Shown: positions 17,946-25,589 of the stretch, piece after piece
Layout: each line of letters opens with the position of its first letter
Numbering within the stretch: position 1 is the stretch's first letter
Assembly (NCBI RefSeq): GCF_000196315.1
Contig: NC_014230.1
Coordinates: forward strand, 682,001 to 746,000
DNA: 64,000 nucleotides
Direction of reading: 5' to 3'
Origin: Croceibacter atlanticus HTCC2559
GTDB lineage: Bacteria > Bacteroidota > Bacteroidia > Flavobacteriales > Flavobacteriaceae
Notes under the pieces: model-generated
Told to the model about the DNA's origin: nothing
Seen by the model: the letters and a program-made list of their open reading frames with translations, nothing else
The model's database searches: none
Made by a program: the position numbers and the translations under genes

Positions 17946-19031
17946 ATGAATATTACTCTTAGACAATTTATTTTAGGCCTTGCATTAGTAACTACCGTAC
18001 TTAGCGGTTTTGCAAAAGACGCAAATACAGAAGAACCTGAGGAAGGCTTTAACGTGAAAGAAATGATAATGCACCACGTTAAAGATGCGTACGGTATGCA
18101 TATTATAGACTATAATGGTCACGCAATCTCCATTCCTCTTCCTGTTATTTTATGGACAGACAATGGTCTTACTACATTTATGTCTTCAGAGTTTCATCAC
18201 GATTATCACGGTGAAGTTGTTGTAGAAAAAAATGGAGGTAAGTTTATTAACCTTCATGAAAAAGTGTATCAGTTAGACGCTGGTGCAGATTCTGTACAGT
18301 TAGACGAAGAAGGTCATGCTACAAATGCACAAATACCAATTGATATTTCTATAACACGAAATGTGTTTATGATGTTTATTTCGGTTATTGTTCTTCTCCT
18401 TATATTTATTACAGCAGCAAGAAAATACAGAAAATCTGATACTAATGTACCAAGTGGTATTGCAAGTTTTGTAGAGCCATTAATCATTTTTGTACGAGAT
18501 GAGATTGGTATCCCAATGATTGGTGAGCACAAGTACAAAAAATACATGCCTTTCTTATTAACGGTATTCTTCTTTATATGGATTAACAACATTTTTGGAT
18601 TAATCCCTATTGCAAATGGAGCAAACCTTTCTGGTAACATTGCATTTACAGCTGTATTAGCAGGATTTACATTTATTATTACAACATTTAGTGGTAACAA
18701 AAATTACTGGCAACACATTTTCTGGATGCCAGGTGTACCAGTACCAATTAAAATATTCTTAATCCCTATTGAATTAATCGGGATGATTGTTAAGCCAGTT
18801 TCATTAGCTATACGTTTGTTTGCTAACATTACTGCAGGACACATTATTATCTTAAGTTTAATTTCTTTAATATTTATTTTCAACTCATTAGCTGTGGCAC
18901 CAGTATCTGTAGCATTTGCATTGTTTATTAGTATTATCGAGATAATTGTAACAGCAATACAAGCTTACATATTTACAGTATTATCTGCGCTTTACTTTGG
19001 TATGGCTGTAGAGGATCACGATCACCATTAA
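17946..19031 (+). CDS. atpB: ATP synthase Fo subunit a
   Basis: The 361-residue protein is longer than the roughly 270-residue E. coli subunit because of an N-terminal extension. That extension has a signal-like segment (LGLALVTTVLSGFA) and a roughly 100-residue His- and Asp-rich periplasmic part. The membrane half carries the essential proton-channel segment SLAIRLFANITAGHI with its conserved Arg. The extended form is common in Bacteroidota. It forms the proton half-channels against the c-ring in the inner membrane. It begins 38 bp after a strong promoter. Confidence 0.95.
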   Translation: MNITLRQFILGLALVTTVLSGFAKDANTEEPEEGFNVKEMIMHHVKDAYGMHIIDYNGHAISIPLPVILWTDNGLTTFMSSEFHHDYHGEVVVEKNGGKFINLHEKVYQLDAGADSVQLDEEGHATNAQIPIDISITRNVFMMFISVIVLLLIFITAARKYRKSDTNVPSGIASFVEPLIIFVRDEIGIPMIGEHKYKKYMPFLLTVFFFIWINNIFGLIPIANGANLSGNIAFTAVLAGFTFIITTFSGNKNYWQHIFWMPGVPVPIKIFLIPIELIGMIVKPVSLAIRLFANITAGHIIILSLISLIFIFNSLAVAPVSVAFALFISIIEIIVTAIQAYIFTVLSALYFGMAVEDHDHH

Positions 19032-19034
19032 TAA

Positions 19035-19271
<237 letters not shown>

Positions 19272-19284
19272 TTAAGGATTACAA

Positions 19285-19319
19285 AACTTCAACAGTAACG
19301 GTTGGTTGCTGTTGAAGTT
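19285..19319 (+). promoter_or_regulatory. Intercistronic hairpin between atpE and atpF
   Basis: Sequence 19285-19299 pairs with 19305-19319 to give a 15-bp stem (one wobble) with a five-base loop. The core AACTTCAACAG / CTGTTGAAGTT is a perfect inverted repeat. No T run follows, so it is more likely an RNA-stability or partial-attenuation element than a terminator. Confidence 0.6.
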
Positions 19320-19354
19320 AATTTTAGTTGAATTAATTATCTAATTATTATAAA

Positions 19355-19849
19355 ATGGAATTATTAACACCTGGATTTGGACTTGTGGTTTGGACGGTTA
19401 TTACCTTCCTTATCTTATTTTTCCTTTTAAAGAAATTTGCTTGGAAACCTATTTTAGGAGCAGTTCACGATAGAGAAACTTCTATTAAAAGTGCTTTAGA
19501 CTCTGCAGAGGCTGCACGTCGTGAAATGGAAAACCTACAAGCAGACAATGAGCGTATTCTTCAAGAAGCACGTACAGAGCGTGACTCAATTATTAAAGAA
19601 GCACGTTCTATGAAAGATAAGATGATTGCAGACGCCTCTGATGAAGCTCAAGCTAAAGCAGATCAAATTATCAAGCAAGCACAAGCTGCTATCCTTTCAG
19701 AAAAACAAGCTGCTATTGCAGATATTAAAAACCAAGTTGCTAACTTGTCTATTGATATTGCAGAAAAAGTAGTTCGTGAAGAATTATCTAACAAAGAAAA
19801 ACAAGCTAAGCTTGTTGAAGATATGTTAGGTGACGTTACTTTAAACTAA
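19355..19849 (+). CDS. atpF: ATP synthase Fo subunit b
   Basis: A 164-residue protein with one N-terminal membrane helix (VVWTVITFLILFFLLKKFAW) and a long charged helical stalk (SAEAARREMENLQADNERIL, KADQIIKQAQ) expected to form the peripheral stator dimer. Length is normal. It is separated from atpE by a gap holding the hairpin and is followed six bases later by atpH. Confidence 0.95.
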   Translation: MELLTPGFGLVVWTVITFLILFFLLKKFAWKPILGAVHDRETSIKSALDSAEAARREMENLQADNERILQEARTERDSIIKEARSMKDKMIADASDEAQAKADQIIKQAQAAILSEKQAAIADIKNQVANLSIDIAEKVVREELSNKEKQAKLVEDMLGDVTLN

Positions 19850-19855
19850 TATAAC

Positions 19856-20410
19856 ATGGCAGCATCAAGAGCAGCACAACGTTACGCAAAAGCCATCTTA
19901 GATTTGGCTATTGACCAAAACAACGCAAAAGAAACTAACGAGAACATGAAGCTTGTTAGCAACACCATTGCTGCAAGTGATGACTTACAGCTTATGCTTA
20001 CAAGTCCTGTAGTAAAATCTGCAGATAAGAAAGCAGTTTTAAGACAGGTTTTTAAAGACGGTAACGCTATCACTATTGGTCTTTTCGATATTCTTATTGA
20101 AAACAAGCGCGTAGACATATTACAAGATGTTGCAAAAAAATATACGTTTTTGTTCGACCAAATGAACAAAACAGAAGTTGCAACCGTTACTACTGCAGTA
20201 CCTTTAACCAAAGAGCTAGAAGCAAAAGTTTTAGCAAAAGTTAAAGAGCTTACAGGAAATGACGTTTCTTTAGAAAATAAAATTGATGAAAACATAATTG
20301 GTGGTTTCATCCTTCGTGTTGGAGATTTACAGTACAACGCGAGTATTGCAAACAAATTGAATACACTTAAACGTGAGTTTACAAACAACACTTACGTTTC
20401 AAAACTATAA
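19856..20410 (+). CDS. atpH: ATP synthase F1 subunit delta
   Basis: A 184-residue protein starting RAAQRYAKAILDLA, the family hallmark of subunit delta, with the C-terminal GGFILRVGDLQYNASIANKL segment that binds the b stalk. It connects the peripheral stalk to the top of F1. It lies tightly between atpF and atpA. Confidence 0.95.
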   Translation: MAASRAAQRYAKAILDLAIDQNNAKETNENMKLVSNTIAASDDLQLMLTSPVVKSADKKAVLRQVFKDGNAITIGLFDILIENKRVDILQDVAKKYTFLFDQMNKTEVATVTTAVPLTKELEAKVLAKVKELTGNDVSLENKIDENIIGGFILRVGDLQYNASIANKLNTLKREFTNNTYVSKL

Positions 20411-20431
20411 TTGATTTAAAGATTAAACAAA

Positions 20432-22006
20432 ATGGCAGAAGTTAATCCAGCTGAAGTATCAGCAATACTTAAACAACAGCTTTCAGGTTTTGAAAACAAA
20501 GCCTCATTAGACGAAGTTGGTACCGTTTTAACCGTAGGTGATGGTATTGCTCGTGTATATGGTCTAAGCAACGCACAATATGGTGAATTGGTAGAGTTTG
20601 AAACTGGCCTTGAAGCTATCGTTTTAAACTTGGAGGAAGACAACGTTGGTGTGGTACTTTTAGGACCATCTGTTGGTATTTCTGAAGGGTCTACAGTAAA
20701 ACGTACACAACGTATTGCATCTATTAAAGTAGGTGAAGGTATTGTTGGTCGTGTTGTAGATACTCTTGGTAATCCTATAGACGGTAAAGGCCCTATTGAA
20801 GGTGAAACTTTCGAAATGCCATTAGAGCGTAAAGCGCCAGGTGTTATTTATCGTGAGCCTGTAACAGAGCCATTACAAACTGGTATCAAATCTATTGATG
20901 CTATGGTGCCAATTGGCCGTGGACAACGTGAGCTTGTTATTGGTGACCGTCAAACAGGTAAAACTACCGTTTGTATTGACACGATCTTAAATCAAAAAGA
21001 ATTTTACGATGCTGGTGAGCCAGTATATTGTATTTATGTTGCTATTGGTCAAAAAGCATCTACCGTTGCAGGTATTGCTAAGACGCTAGAAGACAAAGGT
21101 GCAATGGCTTATACTACTATTGTAGCAGCTAACGCATCAGATCCTGCACCAATGCAGGTATACGCACCATTTGCAGGAGCTGCAATTGGAGAGTACTTTA
21201 GAGATACTGGTCGTCCAGGATTAATTATTTATGATGATTTATCTAAGCAAGCAGTTGCTTACCGTGAGGTATCTTTATTATTACGTCGTCCACCAGGACG
21301 TGAGGCGTATCCAGGTGACGTTTTCTTCTTACACTCAAGATTATTAGAGCGTGCAGCAAAAGTTATCAATGATGACGGTATTGCAAGAGATATGAACGAC
21401 TTACCAGACAGCTTAAAAGATAAGGTAAAAGGTGGTGGTTCTTTAACTGCACTTCCTGTTATTGAAACTCAAGCAGGTGACGTTTCTGCATATATCCCAA
21501 CAAACGTAATTTCTATTACAGATGGGCAGATATTCTTAACTTCAGATTTATTTAACTCTGGTGTACGTCCAGCAATTAACGTAGGTATTTCTGTATCTCG
21601 TGTTGGTGGTTCTGCACAGATTAAATCTATGAAGAAAGTAGCAGGTACATTAAAGCTTGACCAAGCACAGTTCCGTGAACTTGAAGCATTTGCTAAGTTT
21701 GGATCAGACCTAGATGCTGCAACCTTAAATGTAATTGAAAAAGGTAAACGTAACGTTGAGATTCTTAAGCAAGGTCAAAATGATCCTTACACTGTAGAAA
21801 ATCAAATTGCAATCGTTTATGCTGGATCTAAGAACTTATTACGTAAGGTTCCTGTAAACAAAGTAAAAGAATTTGAAGTAGATTACTTAGAATACTTAAA
21901 TGCTAAGCACAGAGATGTTTTAGATACACTTAAAGCTGGAAAATTAACAGAAGAAGTGACTAACACATTAGAAAAAGTTGCTGCAGAGCTTTCTAGTAAA
22001 TACTAA
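20432..22006 (+). CDS. atpA: ATP synthase F1 subunit alpha
   Basis: The 524-residue protein carries the nucleotide-binding P-loop GDRQTGKT at about residues 170-177, the QKASTVAGI and [21 protein letters not shown] segments, and the arginine-finger region [15 protein letters not shown]. It is the non-catalytic hexamer partner of beta. Codon use is more biased and C-ending than in neighbours, as expected for a highly expressed gene. The catalytic beta partner is not in this locus. Confidence 0.98.
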   Translation: MAEVNPAEVSAILKQQLSGFENKASLDEVGTVLTVGDGIARVYGLSNAQYGELVEFETGLEAIVLNLEEDNVGVVLLGPSVGISEGSTVKRTQRIASIKVGEGIVGRVVDTLGNPIDGKGPIEGETFEMPLERKAPGVIYREPVTEPLQTGIKSIDAMVPIGRGQRELVIGDRQTGKTTVCIDTILNQKEFYDAGEPVYCIYVAIGQKASTVAGIAKTLEDKGAMAYTTIVAANASDPAPMQVYAPFAGAAIGEYFRDTGRPGLIIYDDLSKQAVAYREVSLLLRRPPGREAYPGDVFFLHSRLLERAAKVINDDGIARDMNDLPDSLKDKVKGGGSLTALPVIETQAGDVSAYIPTNVISITDGQIFLTSDLFNSGVRPAINVGISVSRVGGSAQIKSMKKVAGTLKLDQAQFRELEAFAKFGSDLDAATLNVIEKGKRNVEILKQGQNDPYTVENQIAIVYAGSKNLLRKVPVNKVKEFEVDYLEYLNAKHRDVLDTLKAGKLTEEVTNTLEKVAAELSSKY

Positions 22007-22028
22007 ATAGAACAAAGACACAGACTTT

Positions 22029-22064
22029 AGAGTATAGGTGCTCTAATAAGATCACCTATATTCT
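22029..22064 (+). promoter_or_regulatory. Intercistronic hairpin between atpA and atpG
   Basis: Positions 22029-22040 pair with 22053-22064 to form a 12-bp stem with one G-U pair and a 12-nt loop; the core is TATAGGTG / CACCTATA. No T run follows. It lies in the 87-bp atpA-atpG gap, the largest gap within the atpF-H-A-G genes. Confidence 0.5.
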
Positions 22065-22093
22065 TTACTCTTTAATCTATACTCTTAATACGA

Positions 22094-22963
22094 ATGGCAA
22101 ACTTAAAAGAACTTAGAAATAGAATTACATCGGTAAGCTCAACGATGCAGATTACTAGTGCCATGAAAATGGTATCTGCTGCTAAGTTGAACAAAGCTCA
22201 GGACGCTATTACAAAAATGCGCCCTTACTCTAATAAGCTTACTGAATTATTACAAAGTCTAAGCGCTACTTTAGATGCAGATAGCGGAAGTGATTTTGCA
22301 GAAGAGCGCCAGATAAATAAAGTGCTTATTGTTGCTATTTCATCTAACAGAGGATTAGCAGGAGCTTTTAATACCAACATTATTAAGAAAGTTAAATCTC
22401 TTACAGAAACTACATATAAAGGTATTTCTACAGAGGTTATAACTATTGGTAAGAAGGCTAATGATATCTTAAAGAAAACGCATACAGTTACAACAAACAA
22501 CAACAGCCTTTTTGATGATTTATCATTTGAAAATGTAGCTGAAGTTGCTGAGGATTTAATGGCTAAATTTAAAAACCGTGAATACGATAAAATAGTTATC
22601 GTTTACAATAGTTTTAAAAATGCAGCTACGCAAATTGTAATGAATGAGCAGTTTCTTCCATTAGTAGCAAAACAAAACGATGATGTTGATACGTCTAGCG
22701 TATCAGATTATATTTTTGAGCCTTCTAAAGAGGAAATAGTAAATGACCTAATTCCTAAGTCTTTAAAAATGCAATTGTATAAAGCTATGCGTGATTCTTT
22801 TGCTTCTGAGCACGGTGCACGTATGACTGCAATGCACAAGGCTACAGATAACGCTACAGAGCTTAGAGATAGTCTTAAATTGTCTTACAACAAAGCAAGA
22901 CAAGCAAGTATTACAAATGAAATATTAGAAATTGTTGGTGGTGCAGAAGCATTGAATAACTAA
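22094..22963 (+). CDS. atpG: ATP synthase F1 subunit gamma
   Basis: A 289-residue protein with the N-terminal helix ITSVSSTMQITSAMKMVSAAKLNKAQ, the ISSNRGLAGAFN motif and the C-terminal helix SEHGARMTAMHKATDNA, which together make the rotor shaft. It ends the atp run here; a strong bidirectional terminator follows 18 bases after the stop. Confidence 0.97.
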   Translation: MANLKELRNRITSVSSTMQITSAMKMVSAAKLNKAQDAITKMRPYSNKLTELLQSLSATLDADSGSDFAEERQINKVLIVAISSNRGLAGAFNTNIIKKVKSLTETTYKGISTEVITIGKKANDILKKTHTVTTNNNSLFDDLSFENVAEVAEDLMAKFKNREYDKIVIVYNSFKNAATQIVMNEQFLPLVAKQNDDVDTSSVSDYIFEPSKEEIVNDLIPKSLKMQLYKAMRDSFASEHGARMTAMHKATDNATELRDSLKLSYNKARQASITNEILEIVGGAEALNN

Positions 22964-22981
22964 TAATTTTTATTCCTAATT

Positions 22982-23014
22982 AAAAAAGCTCCAAATAAAA
23001 TTTGGAGCTTTTTT
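22982..23014. terminator. Bidirectional intrinsic terminator after atpG
   Basis: A 15-bp perfect stem (22982-22996 with 23000-23014, loop AAA) with core GCTCCAAAT / ATTTGGAGC, flanked by A6 and T6 so that either strand gives a U run. It ends atpG and the convergent secreted-protein gene; it overlaps the last two bases of the latter's stop. Confidence 0.9.
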
Positions 23015-23843
23015 AATTATAATAATATGCTATTATTTGAATATCGTCATTAGCTGTACCTAATTTAAACTGGATATTACCAGAACCACTTGCATTACCA
23101 ACACTAACTTGAACTGCAAATAATGCTTTGTAAGTTCCTGCTGGCAAACGTACATAATCTGAACCTGTATTATGGAAACCATTTGCTTCACCTACTGTTC
23201 TGCTAGAGTTATTATAAAATTGTCCACTAAGACCAAGTAATGCTTCTGTACCAAGACAGTTTAGTAAATCTCCAAAAAGATTACAATTTACAGTAGCTGG
23301 GTTTATTGTATTACCATCTAAATCTTGAGTTACAAAACTGTTGTCAGAATCATCCACAAGATAAATTCCAGTTTGAATTATTCTAGCTCTTTGGTCACTA
23401 ATTTTAAAGTTATTATTCTTTCGAATACTCCAAGATACAGAATAATTAATTTGGATGATTGCGTCTCTTACTAAGGTAAATGTTGTGTTTAATGGCCTAT
23501 TGGTTCTGGTAAAAGCAGAGCCTCCACCAGTTTGGTTAACTGTTACACCATTATCGTCTAAATAATTAGAGAAATCTAAAACAATTTCAACGCTAGGAGG
23601 TGACGTTGCTAAAGTTAAATCACCATTTTCATTAGCATAAACTCTAGTGCTATTTCCTATACCGAGGTTATTTACATTATTAGCAGCGCTTAAACCTTCA
23701 ACTTTAATATTTGTAGTATCATCACCAGCGATATGTAAAGTCTCTTGCGGCGAGGTAGTATTAATACCAACTTGTGCACTGGAGAGCGTCGTTACTAATA
23801 TAAATAGTAATAAAACTTTAAGTATGTGACTAGTGTTAAACAT
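23013..23843 (-). CDS. Secreted protein of tandem paralog family (copy 3)
   Basis: A 276-residue protein with a Sec signal ending near LSSAQ, then VGINTTSPQETLHIAGDD, an N-terminal motif common on Bacteroidota surface or secreted proteins. After a linker it has a Ser/Thr/Asn-rich beta-strand body with alternating hydrophobic residues and an ending DDIQIIAYYYN. Function unknown. It has two related genes directly upstream; its ATG shares a base with the stop of copy 2 (TAATG), so the three are probably one operon. No T9SS tail is visible, so export may stop at the periplasm or outer membrane. Confidence 0.8.
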   Translation of the reverse strand: MFNTSHILKVLLLFILVTTLSSAQVGINTTSPQETLHIAGDDTTNIKVEGLSAANNVNNLGIGNSTRVYANENGDLTLATSPPSVEIVLDFSNYLDDNGVTVNQTGGGSAFTRTNRPLNTTFTLVRDAIIQINYSVSWSIRKNNNFKISDQRARIIQTGIYLVDDSDNSFVTQDLDGNTINPATVNCNLFGDLLNCLGTEALLGLSGQFYNNSSRTVGEANGFHNTGSDYVRLPAGTYKALFAVQVSVGNASGSGNIQFKLGTANDDIQIIAYYYN

Positions 23844-24589
23844 TAATTATAAAGTCTAATTTTGAGATAATCCTTTGAACCTCCAAAACCAATACTAGTA
23901 TAGGATGAGTTGCCGTCTTTGACAACACCGTAAAAGTAAATAGTATGATTTCCTGTTGGTAATGTAACATAGCCTTGACTATTAACATAAGCGTATCCAG
24001 CAACTCCACCAGAACTGGATGTATAATATATTCCTTTGATTCCATATTTCTTTGAGATTTCAGTAGTATTAAGACCATCACTATTGAGGTCTATTCTAAA
24101 AAATATTTCACCTGTTCTAGATTTAGCATCGGTAATTGGTGAAAGTGTATTTGATTTTAAATCATCTCCGGCAAACAACATTGTAACCGCATAGTTAACT
24201 TCTATTATTGATGGTTGTGGGATTGTAATTGCTTTAGTAATAATAATAGCTTCGTTTGAGGTAGATGCGAGGTCACTATTTATAACAGTACCTGTATTAA
24301 AATCTAAATTACTGGGATTATCAGGAATAAAATTATTTTCTTCTAACAAAAACACCAAAGGTGTATTGTATTGCGGGACCAATGTGAAATTTCCAAAACC
24401 ATCAATAGATACTGGAGCAAGATCAATACCGTTATTAAAAGGGTTATTTGTTGCATTTAAGCTTTCTATTCTAATTGTAGAAGTATCTCCTGCAATATGT
24501 AAATCTTGTTGAGGTTGAGTTGTACCTATTCCTACTTGAGCAAAACTTAACATTGGTAAAAATAAAAATGGAAGTAAGTATACATTCAT
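23843..24589 (-). CDS. Secreted protein of tandem paralog family (copy 2)
   Basis: A 248-residue protein. I chose the ATG at 24589, giving a short signal peptide (YLLPFLFLPMLSFAQ), over a start 51 bases earlier that would precede it with non-signal sequence. Mature start VGIGTTQPQQDLHIAGDTST followed by IRIESLNATNN is shared with the flanking copies. The body has segments SIIEVNYAVTMLF and GYVTLPTGNHTIYFYG that align with the other copies. Function unknown. It starts one base after the stop of copy 1 and its own stop shares a base with the next ATG. Confidence 0.78.
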   Translation of the reverse strand: MNVYLLPFLFLPMLSFAQVGIGTTQPQQDLHIAGDTSTIRIESLNATNNPFNNGIDLAPVSIDGFGNFTLVPQYNTPLVFLLEENNFIPDNPSNLDFNTGTVINSDLASTSNEAIIITKAITIPQPSIIEVNYAVTMLFAGDDLKSNTLSPITDAKSRTGEIFFRIDLNSDGLNTTEISKKYGIKGIYYTSSSGGVAGYAYVNSQGYVTLPTGNHTIYFYGVVKDGNSSYTSIGFGGSKDYLKIRLYN

Positions 24590-24590
24590 T

Positions 24591-25316
24591 CTAATACATT
24601 CTAAATAAGAGTGAATCAATTCCAGAACCAAAAACAACACTCGTTGCTAAATAGCTGTCGCCAGAAGAAACTTCGCCAAAAAAACGAATTGTATATGTTT
24701 GTGCTGCCGGTAATGAAACATAACCTCTACCTACATTATAATAAGTTTCATTTGACCCTGTATTACCAAAAGAAAATGAGGGTGTTCGATTTGTAAAATT
24801 CTTGGAGGCAATACCATATGTTGCACCACCTACAGTAAAGTAATTTGTAATTCGTCTTGAAAGATAATCTTCAATCTCATCACCTGCGGCATTAGAGTTT
24901 ACTTCAAAGCTTATATTATATTTTATTTCTAGAATAGTTGGCCTTGTAGTAGTGACATTAAAAGAAAACACCTCTTCTGCTCCATTACCATCTGAATTTG
25001 TGAATGGATTTAATGTAATAGTCGTTGTAGTTTGGATGGCATCTTCGTCCTCACTAATGTAGAGTGTATTAAAATCTAATAAAAAGTCTCCATCTTCATT
25101 TATATACAGTGGAAATGTATTATCACTTAAATTTCCGTTACCATCAAAATCACCTGAATTACTTGCATTATTAACTGCATTTAAACCGTCTAGTCTAATT
25201 GTGCTTGTTGTTCCTGCAATGTGAAGTGCTTGTTGAGGGTCGTTGGTATTAATTCCTACACCTTGTTGAGCAAAAAACATATAAGGGAACATAATTATTA
25301 AATACAAGTGTCTCAT
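24591..25316 (-). CDS. Secreted protein of tandem paralog family (copy 1)
   Basis: A 241-residue protein with a short signal (LYLIIMFPYMFFAQ) and the shared start GVGINTNDPQQALHIAG, then TSTIRLDGLNAVNN. The body has TILEIKYNISFEV and RGYVSLPAAQTYTIRFFGEV, which line up with SIIEVNYAVTMLF and YVTLPTGNHTIYFYG in copy 2. A TATATTTG box lies upstream on the minus strand. It is the first gene of the three-gene unit. Its role is unknown; the fold is predicted to be mostly beta, by strand pattern only. Confidence 0.78.
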   Translation of the reverse strand: MRHLYLIIMFPYMFFAQQGVGINTNDPQQALHIAGTTSTIRLDGLNAVNNASNSGDFDGNGNLSDNTFPLYINEDGDFLLDFNTLYISEDEDAIQTTTTITLNPFTNSDGNGAEEVFSFNVTTTRPTILEIKYNISFEVNSNAAGDEIEDYLSRRITNYFTVGGATYGIASKNFTNRTPSFSFGNTGSNETYYNVGRGYVSLPAAQTYTIRFFGEVSSGDSYLATSVVFGSGIDSLLFRMY

Positions 25317-25323
25317 TACAAGA

Positions 25324-25331
25324 CAAATATA
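25324..25331 (-). promoter_or_regulatory. -7 promoter box for the secreted paralog operon
   Basis: Minus-strand TATATTTG matches TAnnTTTG. It ends only 7 bp before the ATG, so the message would be nearly leaderless. The rest of the 273-bp gap upstream (25317-25589) is very A+T-rich and shows nothing else I can support. Confidence 0.35.
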
Positions 25332-25589
25332 ACCTATCTTTATGTCCCTTTATGGCATTTCTTAATTAAATATAATTTATCGTTTAAGCACAATTAAAAT
25401 TGATGAAAGGTAAAATTACGTTCTGTAAAATGATTTGAGAAGTTGACTAATTAATCTTTTTAACAATATTTTAATATATTATAATATTTAATCTCTTGAT
25501 CAAGTGTAAAAAAGTTAAGTGGTAAAGTAATTATACTTTTTAATCTTCATTAAATAACAGCTTAATTATAAAATAGATTTCATTTTATA

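Noticed and set aside
19882-20391. 169-codon frame antisense to atpH
   Set aside because: Overlaps a certain ATP synthase gene almost fully; composition is that of a reversed reading frame.
25440-25520. A+T-only palindromes (for example ATATTATAATAT) in the gap upstream of the secreted paralogs
   Set aside because: Expected by chance in a region with almost no G or C.
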